The notes under the pieces were generated by a model. That model was given only the letters and a program-made list of their open reading frames with translations, had not been told where the DNA came from and did not search any database. A program made the translations under genes and the position numbers. Shown one piece after another: positions 1 to 11,961 of a stretch of DNA of 64,000 nt. The stretch's first letter is position 1. Each line of letters opens with the position of its first letter. The DNA comes from Heliocidaris erythrogramma (taxonomy: Eukaryota > Echinodermata > Echinoidea > Camarodonta > Echinometridae): assembly GCA_025617745.1 (NCBI GenBank), contig CM046869.1, forward strand, positions 15,395,168-15,459,167. The letters are read 5' to 3'.

Positions 1-124
1 GTGATCATTTACCTGTACCTGTTACTTTGAACTGGGAAAAAATACACATTTCTAACTTTTTTTGTACTGTTGATACGAAATTGAGATCCTTTTATTTTAA
101 GATATTTCATAAGGCTATTGCCCT

Positions 125-491
125 CAGGGGCGGATCCAGGATTTAGTAAAAGAGGGGGCACAAAAATGAAATTTTGTGAAAAGGTAGACCCGTATTTTTT
201 TGGTCTCGCCAGCTTCTCGAAAAGTCGCTCAGTGGGGGGGGGGGGGGGGGGGGGGGAAAATTTTTTTTTTTTTCGCAAAACCATCACAAATCGCTTAGTA
301 ACGGCTTTTTGGGCCCACTTTCCCTCCATAATTCCCTGACAAGCAAAAAAAAAAAAGGTCTTCACTCTAAAAGGGGGGGGGGGGGCACAATCGAGAAAAT
401 GGCGGGTCGTCTATGGTAAAAATTCATACTTCTCTTCCAAAAGGGGGGGGGGGGGCACGGGCCGGCTGTGCCCCCCCTGGATCCGCCAATG
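125..491. mobile_element. hAT-type MITE with 8-bp target duplication
   Basis: Termini are CAGGGGCGGATCCAGG on the left and, reverse-complemented, CATTGGCGGATCCAGG on the right, a near-perfect 16-bp inverted repeat. It is flanked by ATTGCCCT at 117-124 and 492-499, an exact 8-bp duplication. Eight-bp duplications with CA..TG ends are the hallmark of hAT transposons. The interior is non-coding, with long G and C homopolymers. It sits inside the LINE RT frame, and the LINE reading frame continues across the empty site. Relatives lie at 4873, 19600, 25894, 27324 and 29164. Confidence 0.88.
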
Positions 492-1244
492 ATTGCCCTA
501 AATGATTTTCTCTATAAGATTAAAAGAAGAGATTCACCAAACTGCTCTCTGTGTGAAACAAAATGTGAGACAATGGTGCATTTATTTTGCGAATGTGATA
601 AGGTCGCTCCAATCTGGCAAGATGTTTTGGATGTAATCTCTCAGAAATGTGAAAATTCTATCAGTGTATCTAATTTTGAAAAATTGTTTGGTATTTGCAG
701 CGATAAGTTTCTTACATATTTATTTTTGCTTCTGAAATACTATATTTATACTTGTAAGTTTAATAACAATCTTCCCAATTTTATTGCATTTAAATGCTTT
801 GTGAAGAGACAGAAAGAAACTGAATACTTATTAGCCAAAAAAAGAAACAAATTACCTGTTCATTTCAAGAAATGGCGCTTTGATTTATGATTTTCCATAT
901 TTTCTATGATATGCATCAGGTAGTTCAATATCTCTCTTTCTCACAACTATACACCCTCAACTTTATTTATTTTTTGTAATGTTGATTTACTTCCGCAACC
1001 TTCGACGCATATGCCTTTGCTCATCACTTTGCCCGTTTTTTTCAAGTCTTTTGTTTTAACCAATGAATGCTCTTTATAAATGTATGTTTTTTGTTTGTTT
1101 TGGTCAGTGTCAGGCCTCATTTTAAGTAACTCTTTTTATTCTGCTGCCTTTTTCGATCATTTGTATAATTTGTAATCTTGTCTTTTTTAATTTTAATCAT
1201 TCAATCTGATTATCTATGAATATTGTAATTTCTTTTTGATTTGT

Positions 1245-1283
1245 AATAAAACACACAATTATAAAAAAAAAAAAAAAAAAAAA
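1245..1283 (+). terminator. LINE polyadenylation signal and A-tail
   Basis: AATAAA at 1245-1250 is followed by a short spacer and 21 A residues, then unrelated sequence at 1284. This marks the retrotransposition 3' boundary of the LINE fragment. Confidence 0.8.
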
Positions 1284-2591
1284 GATGATCGAATGCTGAC
1301 AAAGTTCCCAGGAGGCATCAAGGAACTCCATTTTGTGTCAGATGATGCCCTTACCTGGCTCAAATATTTGGATTTGTCACCTTAGCTGCAAAACGCCACA
1401 CGAAAGAAGAAGTGAATTTGGTGTCATATTTTTTCTATTGCTTCTTCTCAATTATTGTCATAATCCTCTTTCTATCTATATATATTCCCCTCCCATTTAA
1501 TTTTCTCTCTCTCCCTCTCCTCCTCCTCCCCCCCCTCTCTCTCTTTCTCTCTCCTTCTGTCGCTCTACAATCTCTTGTAGAATTTCACACCCACGCTTAC
1601 CCCCGCTTTTTATCAGGACATTTGATTAATCTCTCATCCCATCCCTCACCGGCTCACATGAAGATAGAAAACAATTCCACTCTCACGTGTCTTACATGAC
1701 ACTGGGCAATCACGAATCATTGTTATTCTTGTTATCATTGTTATTCTTGTTATCATTATTGATTTACCCTTCATTCGTTATTGGGAAAGACGATTTTTGG
1801 GGTAAACAATCAAACCTAATTTGTTTTCAAGACAAATCAATCATTGAGTACCATCAAGAAATAATTATTTTTAAATTGGTCTTTAGTCAACGAAATTAGC
1901 CTATATGACGATTGTTTGCAGTAATAGCTTGTAAAATATTTTGGAATTATTGTGTAATATTGACACATCTACAATTATTTTTTGTTTCGTTTTTTTTTAT
2001 TTTTGCAAGTGTCCTTTTCTGAAAAACGCTATTTTCCATTAATGGTTTTGATATATGGTGAAAAAATTATAATCATATCTTCATGATGTAGGATAGCGTC
2101 TATACATATGAATACGAGAATATGTGATTAGTGAAATATCTAAAGCTAATGCGACTTAAGGCTATTATCGTTTTTTTACCAGTGCCCAAAGAGAATAGGC
2201 CTACCTTGCATTTTCAAATTAGGGGAACATGTAATATGCTTAAAATAGAAGGATCAGATAGACACGAAGGGAAACTGCTTCGCAGGAAAGACAGAAACAG
2301 GAGGAGAAAGAGAGAGAGAGAGTGAGAAAGTCGGAGCGAGCTAGAGAGATAATATGGATGAAAAGGACGAGAGGGAAATGGGGAAAGGAGACGTAACTAC
2401 TTCACAGACGAAGCACGGGGCACGTCATTGACAAACGAAATATTCAAAATGTTCAAGGGAGCGAATGGTCTATTTATCGACACGACACCTATAAGATTGT
2501 AAAGGCATGTCATTATTCATGTACTCTCATTTAAAACCTTACCAACCAGGTAACCATCTGACGCAAGTGTTATTTACCTTTATCTTAATAA
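1284..2591. other. No gene identified; short open tail at 1284-1385, pyrimidine-rich tract
   Basis: Directly after the LINE A-tail a 33-codon frame ends at TAG 1383. Its composition looks coding-like, but it is too short to identify. About 1490-1570 is a CT-rich tract, 1723-1757 holds a duplicated TTATTCTTGTTATCATTG motif, and 2290-2330 is GA-rich. No convincing gene or RNA is visible. Confidence 0.4.
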
Positions 2592-2593
2592 AT

Positions 2594-2822
2594 AGACCTG
2601 TTTACTAAGTGATTCAAATTTATGGATGTTTCTTTCCTGGGGACCTAGTAACGAGGTATTCCATTAACCTGTTATTAATGAATGAACTACAATACTTGTA
2701 ATCCAGTTTGCATACATTACTTGTTGCTATGTCTGACAAGCCTCTGGCAAGCTTTCAGGTTGTCAAGAACAACCTTTGTTTCAAAAGTATGCATAAAATT
2801 TGAACACTTAGTAAACAGGTCT
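2594..2822. mobile_element. 229-bp MITE, ACTAAGTG-type TIR, copy 1
   Basis: Begins AGACCTGTTTACTAAGTG and ends with the inverted counterpart at 2805-2822; AT dinucleotides flank both ends. A second copy in opposite orientation lies at 14205-14435, where paralogous sequence gives the empty site. Non-coding, superfamily not assigned. ORFs here on both strands are incidental. Confidence 0.75.
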
Positions 2823-3149
2823 ATTGGACATATCTGTACCTTAGAAGATGTATATAACAGTGGCGATTTCCAGCATTGGGTGATTGGGGTATGCACCTCC
2901 TCGGTGAATAAAAAATACATGGGATAATACAGAAAACTTTCATCAGTTGGGGGTAATCATACAATTGTAGTTTAAGCTTCTACCTACCTTAAATTTTGTT
3001 AGCAAGCTTTTGTCCACTCCTGTGGACATTCTCAAGCCAAGTGATCAGTCACACTCAAAGAATTGTAATAGTATCAAGACAGATTACTCTCACCTACTTC
3101 CGTAGTACATTTTGGAGGCGTAATTTGCTGTGTTAAAAACAGACTCGGA

Positions 3150-3780
3150 AAAATACGTTCCTCATAGGTATAACACGTGAAAAGACGTCTCACTTTTTCT
3201 TGATATCTTTTTCAGGTCTGGTTTTTGCATGAGTAGAGGATGGATAGTTCAAAAAACATTTCTTGAACCCTTTTTGTCAATAAATGCCGCTATGAATCCC
3301 TTGGATCATGCCTGCTTTTTGACAGTCATCTGCCGTAGGGTTAACACGTGAAAACATGGATTTTAAAAATGTTATAGGTTGGCTTACATGTAATTTGACT
3401 CTGAAAAGGCTTAATGGAGGCTCAAAAAGTGCAAGGGGTCCCGCATAAATCCCCGGGAATATGCATGCTTTTGGCCTTCCATCTCCCATAGGTTAACACG
3501 CAAAAACGGGGATTTTTGAATGATTATAATTCCCCCAGAATTAAATCAAAATTTTGAAAAATGTGCCTGAAAATGTATAATTAAGACTCAACTAGTTGAA
3601 TAGACCCCGCATAAATCCAGAGGAATATGCATGCTTTTGACCCCAAAAAAGTCTCGCCTGCCATAGGTTTACACGTGAAAACAAGGTATTTTAGGATGAT
3701 TATAATTCCCATAATTTTTATTTCAAAATATAAAAATTGTGATTTACATGAAATTTAAAGCTCTGATAAGGTATAAGGTG
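3150..3780. repeat. Diverged tandem repeat, 4 units of about 150-175 bp
   Basis: The anchor CATAGGTTAACACGTGAAAA, with small changes, recurs near 3163, 3339, 3488 and 3662. It is accompanied by CCGCATAAATCC and GAATATGCATGC motifs in the same order. Non-coding. Unit lengths alternate around 150 and 175 bp. Confidence 0.65.
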
Positions 3781-3899
3781 AGATCGACGACATCCAATGA
3801 GATCGTGCGCTAGCAGACGACCATGTAGCAGACGTACGTCCGCCCGAAGGCAAGCCCAGCTTAGCCGGTTAGAAGAAACTCCCTGCTCTAACTAAAGTC

Positions 3900-4483
3900 C
3901 AGGGCCCATGTGCATAAAAGGCTACTAGGCCTAGTTGGCAACTAAAATGGACTTAAGTTGCTTACTAAGCCTAGATGATTACTAATTGTGATGCATAAAA
4001 CCCAACTAGATATAGTAACATTCTAAAATTCTGGCAAAAGTTAGAGTTGATCTGGGGTACCTCTAAGTCACTAGATGACAACTAATCAGTCTGCCTTTGG
4101 ACACTTTATGTACTAGCTGTAGCAACCTTGTATAGAGAATTTATGAATTTCTACAAAATGTAAGTACTGGGCAGTAATGCAATGTTACAAAGACCCTTAG
4201 AAATGAGTTATGCTCATTTGGAATGTGGTTCGAAGCTAAAACACAATAATCTTGTCTACAAGCCTATTGTATCTGACATAATCACCTCCTCTCCAAGGCC
4301 ATAGCACCCAAATCACTTACAAACCAAATTGTCCTAGTATGCAACTAGTAAGCAATGTGCCTAGTGAGATTTTATACAACACAAATTAGTTGCCAACTCC
4401 GTAGGTATAAACTAGGGAATTTATAATCTTACTAAGCACTAGTTGCCAGCTAAACTAGTAGCCTTTTATGCACATGGGCCCAG
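3900..4483. mobile_element. 584-bp inverted-repeat element, CAGGGCCC termini
   Basis: Left end CAGGGCCCATGTGCATAAAA pairs with the right end at 4461-4483, and the inverted similarity continues for about 45 bp with small gaps. CAGGGCCC-type termini are common in hAT MITEs, but I see no clean 8-bp duplication, so the superfamily is uncertain. No transposase frame. Confidence 0.6.
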
Positions 4484-5751
4484 TTCACTATTATATTGCT
4501 AATGTACCAGAGGCAAAATTCAATGTGTTAAATTCATAAATTCGTATAGTCAATGTTCTACGACCGCATTACGCCTAGCCTAATGGCTGATGTTAGATCA
4601 TGAAAGCAGCATGGAATCGCTGAGCGGACTAGGTGCATGGACCATGATAGGTGTCTAGCACTATCAAGGCTCAGTCTACCCCTCTGCGATCCCGATCGAG
4701 GTGGTGGTGTTGCCGGTGGCATTGCCGATTAAACTTATTATCAGTTTGCCAAAACTTGGCTCATCAAGGTTTTTTGCTTGCTGTTCGTCGTTGTCTTTGG
4801 CAGCGACAGCCTTGAGAGACCGGCAATGTATTGGGAGGGGGCTTCTGAACCCTGTTAGGACACTGACATTCTAGGGTGAATGCAGGATGTAGTAAAAGGT
4901 TTGGGGCACCAAATTAATGCAAGGCTGTCAACATTGAGGAACTGTTTGAAGGGGTCAGTTGGGGGGGGGGGGGGGTGCGGGGTGGCAAGAATTTTGTTCT
5001 TCTCGCCAGCCCTCCGAAAGTTGCTCAGTGGGTTATCAGTGGGTTATCAGTGGGTTATCAGATTTTATGGGTCCAGTTTTCCTCCATAATTCTCTGACAA
5101 GAAACAAAAAAAGTTATCAGTTCTAAAAGGGGGTATACAATTAAAAAAGTCCCCTAAATCCGCCACCGATCCATGCCCGGACAGTCACGTCAGTCTTGCA
5201 GGGTGGGCCTGTTAACAAGTTTTCTTGGAGGGTTAATAGAACGACATTGTTAGCCTCGTGGGCTCCCAAAGTAAATTTGTCGCTCGATCCGGGTTTTTCA
5301 ACATTTTAGGCGAGAGCCCGTATGCCAACTTGGGTTTCCAAAAGGGGGCCGCGGCCGATTCGCCCCCCCCCCCCCTCGATCTGCCCCTGCTATTAATTCT
5401 GTCATGGATGTGAAGATTGGACCCCTTAGAAGAACAGCCTTTGGATGAAGAGGGTGATCCAGCCCATGTGAGGAAAATAAATTAAAAAAATTCTATTGGA
5501 GTCATTTTTTACAGATCGGTTGTAAGAGAGAATACGAGAGTGTGAGAAAAATGAGAGGGGGAGGAGAGAGAGAGAGACAAAGAGAGCTGGGGCAAAAGTA
5601 ATGGGATATTCCTACAAAGACAGAATAGGTCTGGTAATAAATAAATTATACCATCAGCTGCTATTGCTGGTTACTAGTTAATTCAATTCAAATCACGGAG
5701 GCCATTTCCCCCCTTTTTCGTACAATCGGTATAGGCCCTATTGCGTTGGTG
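4484..5751. other. No gene; contains a decayed poly-G hAT-like copy
   Basis: Apart from the decayed element at about 4873-5180, a triplicated GTGGGTTATCA motif (5027-5060) and another decayed poly-C element end near 5340-5392, this stretch shows no supported feature. Confidence 0.4.
4873..5180. mobile_element. Decayed hAT-like poly-G MITE
   Basis: Shares with the element at 125-491 the order: GCAGGATGTAGTA-like start, poly-G run, TTCTCGCCAG, CTCAGTG, TCTCTGACAAG, a GGGGG block and a TCCGCC end. Termini are eroded and no target duplication is visible. Confidence 0.5.
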
Positions 5752-6569
5752 ATGGCTATCGCTCTACGTGTGAACGTACCTGTTAAAAATAGTCACAAGC
5801 GCGGTATCTGTGGAATGTGCCTGCCAGGCTGAAATGTACTGTTCATGTGTTAATTACACAAGTTATGTTTATACGTAGTACATGTACATGTGAACGCAAT
5901 CGCTGTTTCACTCGCAGCTTCGCATGATATGACCCCTGTGCACAAACTTCAATACCAATTATACTCGGGTCACCGTGTGTGGCGCAGTAATTATTGTTTT
6001 GGCAGCGAGTGAGCGATGAATAGTCACGAGTGGGTGATAGAAGCAAGTCGATTATAGCATCGATGCTAACATAGCACCAATGCTATGTACTACGTATGAA
6101 CATAACTAATGTTCATACGTAGTACACAGCATCCATGCGAGTGAAGCTAGCAGCGAGTGAAGCAGCGATTGCGTTCACATTACAAAATAGTCACAAGCGC
6201 CGTGGGTGGTCTACCGCAAAGCATCGATGCTTTGTCGCTGGATCCTGAGATTTACTCCTGCCAAACTCGCTGCCAGAATAGTTTCGAAACCTAGCTCCAA
6301 CTCGCTTCTATCTCATGACTATCTGCGTTCATACAGCGTTTGGTCTTAAAACTATCTGGTCATGACCAAAATAGTCTCGAAACCTAAATAGCATCAATGC
6401 TATCGCTCTACTCGCTGCCAGAATAGTTCCGAAACCTAGCTCCAACTCGCTTCTATCTCGTGACTATCTGCGTTCAGACAGCGTTTGGTCTTAAAACTAT
6501 CTGGTCATGACCAAAGTAGTCTCGAAATCTAGATAGCATCGATGCTATCGCTCTACGTGTGAACGTACC
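5752..6569. mobile_element. Foldback element with AGCATCGATGCT palindromes, copy 1
   Basis: The repeat centres on a palindrome near 6107, where ATGTACTACGTATGAACAT is followed by its inverse. Further in and out it repeats the palindromic AGCATCGATGCT/TAGCATCGATGCTA. The right part contains a tandem duplication of about 145 bp (from about 6264 and 6408). The motif GCTCTACGTGTGAACGTACC occurs near both ends, in direct orientation. Related copies: 13786-14745 and 35133-36088. No coding potential. Confidence 0.65.
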
Positions 6570-6816
6570 TTTTGCACAAGTGGATTTTTACACTCTCGCA
6601 AACAATGCCCCCTGTTCATCCAAGCGTAAACACATACCACATAAAAAATGGTACCAAATGATGCAGGATAAGGTACTTGTTTCAAAATATTTATAATAAG
6701 TCTGCGTTCATAAATGAGTTTTAACACACGGTATATACAAGGAAAAAATTGTCTGACTAATAAAGTAATAAAGGATGTGATTCGATATACAACATATAAA
6801 TACTTCACGAACTTAC

Positions 6817-7075
6817 CAAGTAAGAGTAGTTTGACTGTTTTAGAAGCCTCCAATTTTGCTGCATGAAGCATCTTATCAATATTTTTGTTTCGTCTCCACG
6901 CAACCTGTAAATTGCACATCTGTACCGATTCTCTGCGATGGGTTGTAGGCGATATCTTCACACTGGCGCTCGATCCCATTTCTTTCATCCGATCATTCGA
7001 TCTGTCGTCTGCACTTTTGCTTTCCTCTCTTTTACGTTCGTTTGATGTCGAACCGTCTTGAGTGGGACCGATGTG
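6817..7075 (-). CDS. G-protein alpha subunit, N-terminal exon (partial host gene)
   Basis: Heterotrimeric G-protein alpha subunits couple seven-helix receptors to effectors at the inner plasma membrane. This exon encodes the alphaN helix through the first half of the P-loop: RRNKNIDKML, then ASKTVKLLLLG. It breaks at a perfect GTAAGT donor (reverse complement of 6811-6816) after the first base of the next Gly codon, matching the classical intron phase after LLLLG. MGSSAS at 6979 fits an N-myristoylation signal and Cys22 could be palmitoylated. That gives 55 residues to LLLLG against about 40 in Galpha-i. The frame is open further upstream to a TTTAG acceptor at 7076-7080, so the protein may carry a longer charged N-terminus (86 codons in the exon). 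The GESGKST exon was not found at lower coordinates. Subfamily not assigned. Confidence 0.82.
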
Positions 7076-7964
7076 CTAAACAGCGAAATACGTCTTTGAT
7101 TATTGGACAGTGTAGAGAACTTTTACGCTTATATCGTCAGTTTCCAATTATCCTCAGTCTGTGAATGCAAGCGCCAATTATGTTGTTTGTTACAGAAGTT
7201 TTAGGGAAGGAGTCAGATGGTTCACTGATCTTCTTCTTCTTCATCTTTGATTCCTCTGTCACAGGAAGGTATGATTAACACATTTTGATAAATCGGATGG
7301 ATTTTAATTCGTGTATAGGCCAGTACTCCAAATATTCTCCATATCAACTCCATGACTGCACAACAATTACTTCAATTTTTGTGCGGTGCTGAGGGTTTGA
7401 TGCGAAGTGAGTAGTCGCATGCGGCACGCACATGTCAAATGATGTTTCTGAGTCCGCGTTTCTATTTTATGAGTAAAAAACAGCACTGACCTCTAATATA
7501 CGTCATTTTTACACACAGAGCATATGCTTGGACGCATAAATTATTATAAGAGTTTGCATGATTGGGAAGTTCGCAGGAAGAAGCTAGAACTGCAATCGTA
7601 TCAGAACGATGTGCATGCAATGCAGGCACCTTCTAGGGTCTCTTTTTAAGTCCACAAATCTCTCTCAAGCGAAAAAAGGGGTCCTCAGCGTTTTAGGTCT
7701 CTTTTTAACTACCGGTACTCTTTAGCTACATCACCCCCAGCATCCTCAACCCCTCAAAAAAAAATCTGGGGTTGCTGCAGCATCCCCGGCTCCCAGGGGC
7801 CTGATGCAATGTCGTCCGTATCTTGTATTTTGTTGAGAAGTTGACAGGTGAAATATAAAGATATGCATGGTAAAACATGATATAAGATAAGATGGGAGAA
7901 AATAATGCATACTGTGAAATTAGGAGATGATAGAATCATGAAAACAAGAAATAAAGAACAAGAA
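7076..7964. other. Intron or upstream region of the G-alpha gene; no firm exon
   Basis: A pyrimidine-rich acceptor precedes the exon on the minus strand. A minus-strand ATG at 7242-7244 opens a short Lys-rich frame. It could be an earlier exon ending near 7194 at a weak GTAACA donor, but this is speculative. Nothing else is recognisable. Confidence 0.35.
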
Positions 7965-8205
7965 ACAAAGAATGATGATGATAATTGTGATGACATTGAT
8001 GATGATGATGATGATGATGGTGATGATGAAAATGGTGGTTGTGATGATGATAATGGTGATGATAATGGTGACGATGATGATGATAGTGGTGATGATTGTG
8101 ATGATGATGATGATGATATAATGATAATGATGATGGTGATGATTATGATGATATAACGATGATAATGGTATAATGATGGTGATGATGATGCTGATGATAT
8201 ACATA

Positions 8206-8238
<33 letters not shown>

Positions 8239-8630
8239 ATGGCGATGATGATAATGGTGATGATGACAATGGTGATGACAATTATGAAGATGATGATAAT
8301 GATGATGGTGATAATGATAATGGTGGTGATGATTATGGTGATGATAATGATGATGATTATGATGATAATGATGATATAATTATGGTGATGATGATTATGA
8401 CGATATAACGATGATGATATAATAATAACTAATGGTGATGATAATGATGATGATGGTGATGATGATAATGATGAAGGTGGTGGTGATGATGATGATGATA
8501 TAATGATGATAATGGTGATGATGATGGTGGTGGTCATGATGACGGTGATGATAATAATGGTGATGATTATCATGATGATATAATGATGATGGTGATGATG
8601 ATGATGATGACGATGATGATATAATGATAG
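7965..8630. repeat. GAT/ATG trinucleotide microsatellite, about 670 bp
   Basis: Nearly uninterrupted GATGAT units, with variants TGGTGA, TAATGA and ATATAATGA. Long frames on both strands (Asp-rich, Met-rich, His/Ile-rich) are artefacts of the triplet repeat and not proteins. Confidence 0.95.
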
Positions 8631-11600
8631 GATCCGGCCACGTGGCTTGCACACGTGACGCAAAGTATACCACGGCACATCGGCACTGTGTAGAATTGTA
8701 TTGAAGAAAATGTCCCAAAATGGTATAATAAAATGAATTTCTTTGCTATTAACTTGGCTCTTTCGTTATCTTCATTTGGAAGCATCAAAAATGATTAAAA
8801 AATTACCTGCTGAAAAGCACATGTACTTTGCGCAAAAATTGGTACAAGGCACTGCACACACTGTGGCATTAATTTTCGGTCCGAACACTTGAGCTATTTA
8901 TCGTTGTATTTCGGATATGAGGGTATTTGAATAGCAATTCTTTTCAGGGGACATCTCTATATGATGTTCTTCCAAACGGACATAAAAGGAATGAGAAAGC
9001 TCGCAAATTATTTTCACCTTTCCAAGAACCCAACCTACTCTTTAAGATTAACCGATATGGCAGAAAGAAAGCAATTTACATATGATATTTCAAATAAACC
9101 TGAAAGTTTTTTTTTTTTACTTTTTTATTCTTTCTTTCAGTCTTGGAAATAACACGACTGACACGATTTAAAAACAGAGGGCAATACGCCTAATCACACG
9201 CGACAATACACATGAATCGGACTAAAATACATTGAATAATTGATATTGACATCATCCCTTATCGCAATTGGCTCAACCTCGTCGCATTTCAGCGTCAAGG
9301 ATATCCTAAAGAAAACCATCGAGTTATCATTTCTTGTAATTATTGGCTTTTCATATTGAAGGGGGGGGGGGGGGTTACGTTTAGACTCTACTTTTGGCAG
9401 GCTTGCATTAAAGTTTGATTTCATCTTCATAAATGGAAGTATTTCTTTTAATACTTAATTCTTTTTTATCAATTTTCTCGTCCATATCCTGCAGTTATTA
9501 TTGTAGAACAGTGCAAAGTATTAAGTCTCATAGCAGAATGTATTTAAAAAAAACCAACTAAAATATAACTTTTTTTTCGAATGAAAGAATATTACATACT
9601 TAAGAAAGCGTTTTTTCTTCCATTTTTATTACTGGTATAAATCATTATTTTTCTTGCGTAGTGTTTTAGGTCTGTTTTGGATTATCACTGATTAAGGTGT
9701 TTCCAAACGAACCACTTACCTATTTGACGCCAAAAGGAAACAGGAGAATTCTCCAGAAAATTAATTAATTGACGTACTTTAAATAAACTCTTCAATCCCA
9801 CTCGCCTAAGGATTTGGCACCCGTTATGGCACGTGAACAAAATTAATCAGGAAATTGGGAGCATATTGAGCACGGATATAAATTCTCATCAGTGTGGTGA
9901 TATGTAAAATTTTGCCAGCTTTGACGTATTTTTACTGATAAACTGGTTTGCATCCTAGAGGCGTTTTCTGATAAAGGATAACCAGTCTGCCTCCTTGTGT
10001 CTGATTATATTAGTGAGAGATACTTATTCATCTAGTGCAATATCAAATAAAAGAACGTTCTGAGCAAAGTATGAACCGCACGGATTGATACTGAAATATA
10101 TATGAATCTAAATTGTATCACTATTTCTGGTCAAAGCAAGCATCATATGACAAAACGACATTAACTTTCTACTATGCCTTGTCAAACATGCACATATGGA
10201 TAATGGGTGTGCTTACATAATCATGACAATAATCATTTGACTACCTTTGAGAAAGAAATACAATTTGAAGAAGTTAATAACTTATTATTGAAATGATAAT
10301 TTAAGCTCAAATTGCACTCCAAGAAGGTTACAATACCCAAGATAGTATATTTGACCTGAACTGAATGAGACACTTTGGAGCTATTATAGGTTGTAATGCC
10401 AGAAATGTCTTTTTTCTACATCCAGAGCATTTTGGGCAGGGGCACTTCGGTGTTTTTTTTAGGGGCGCTACACCCCCTTCCCGATGGCAATTTTGTCAGT
10501 TTTTATACTTTTTTAATGTCCACCATGTCTCTTCCTTCTGACAAAATTTGGTCCAAAGAGTACCTGAGACCTGAAACAATAATTTGTGAATAGTTAGTGT
10601 GGCTGCCGCCCTGCACCACTCTTTAAGCAGGCCGGAGTTTCTAACTCATATACACTCCAAGAGAAATATATTCGTAGAACCGGTGTTGGCTTGTGCGAAA
10701 TTACCTTTATTCGTCATCCCAATTCCCAAGTTCCAGGTTTTAAGTTCTAAGATAAAATACTACAATACAAACAAAGAAATACATTTTAGTTACACATACG
10801 AATCAACACGCTAATCACTAACCTATAACGGCCAACCAAACATATTGTCTCTCTATGCATATTAAGAATTACGAATTAACAGCACTGCTTGTACCAATAC
10901 TATACTACCAAGGACACAACTTACTTCAAAAGACTAAAACATTAATTGATCTTACATTATATACTATTACATAATTTCCCTCCACCTAACAATGTTCAAA
11001 ATGTTCATTACAATTCACTCTAATAATTATCATCTCTCTTTACAATACTTTATAGCACTCATATTTCTTCTAAAAATATGACTTCCAAGGCACAATAACA
11101 AAGGAAACTTACCAATTGGAGGTTTTATAAGCAGTCTACTACACCTTATCACACTCGTACCCGTGCAAATTGTAAAAAGAAACTTCCCTGACGTCCAACT
11201 TAAGAGTTCTATCTCTGTCTCTGACTCTTACTCTTTCTCTGGAAACTTTAACAGAACTGACCTCTTCTAGCTTTTTCTCTCTTTATAAAGCACATAGAAG
11301 CTGGACCATTGAGCTTACTCTTCTAAAGCATTCTTACATTGCTTATTGTTTCTTCTTAAAGGTGCTTGTACTGGCCAGGTAATAATCATAAGCGGACAAT
11401 GAACTTGACCACTCTATTCACCCTTAAAACAATAAAGGGTGTTTATACCGCGTGCTTTACAACTTAGTTCATTTACCTATCTTCCCATCATATACTATGG
11501 CACATGACACCTTCTATGAGACTTATGTAAAAAAAGTATTAAGACCTATATAAAATGAACATGAATCCAAGAAATGAACTTTACACCAAAAAATCTACAA

Positions 11601-11930
11601 TTTACAGAAACTATATGAATTATGGCTACTAAATTCTCTCACTGCAGCAGTGACAGCTAACATAATATCATTCCCAGAAAACTTAAAACGAAATTCAACG
11701 GTGACATCATACAGACGATATTGATGTTTGAAAATAAAATAACACTAAAAATTAATACAAATAAGACTTGAACAAAGCGGACTAGCCGATCGATCACGAT
11801 CACGGTTAGTGGAATTTCTTTTCGGTATCGAACGCAAGGTGTTTCCTTTTGTGTTCGTTACGTAACTGCGATTTTCGAGATTTCTTGTTGCGCTAACACG
11901 CATTCTTTATTCATTCTCGGTTGAGCATTG
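8631..11930. other. AT-rich interval with no supported gene
   Basis: I see no conserved motif, TIR element or RNA in this 3.3 kb. Minor points are a G-run at 9361-9374 and poly-T/poly-A stretches near 9105 and 9570. Open frames under 80 codons lack coding character. Confidence 0.4.
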
Positions 11931-11961
11931 TTAGCTCGCGCACGTTTCGATACCAGAGGCT

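Larger units (their letters stand above)
1..1283 (+). pseudogene. LINE (L1/Tx1-like) 3' fragment: C-terminal RT protein, 3' UTR, poly(A)
   Basis: C-terminal end of a non-LTR retrotransposon reverse transcriptase, followed by its 3' UTR. After the insertion at 125-491 is set aside, one frame runs from about 70 to the TGA at 888-890. It has the Cys/His finger of L1-type RT C-termini (CSLC, then HLFCEC, then APIW). This finger follows RT in L1/Tx1 clades and is thought to help bind template RNA. The UTR is AT-rich and carries AATAAA at 1245 and an A-run at 1263-1283. The frame before 70 contains stops, so the copy was degraded before or after the MITE arrived. The catalytic RT domain and ORF1 would lie left of the window. 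Dead copy. Confidence 0.85.

Noticed and set aside
9-365. 118-residue minus-strand frame
   Set aside because: Spans the hAT MITE with poly-C (Pro-run) and poly-A tracts; no homologous features.
6264-6560. CRISPR-like direct repeats
   Set aside because: Two long duplicated blocks inside a foldback element in a eukaryotic context; no regular short repeat and spacer pattern.
7920-8678. 252-residue minus-strand frame rich in Ile and His, and plus-strand Asp- and Met-rich frames
   Set aside because: Translation of the GAT microsatellite in different frames; no independent coding signal.
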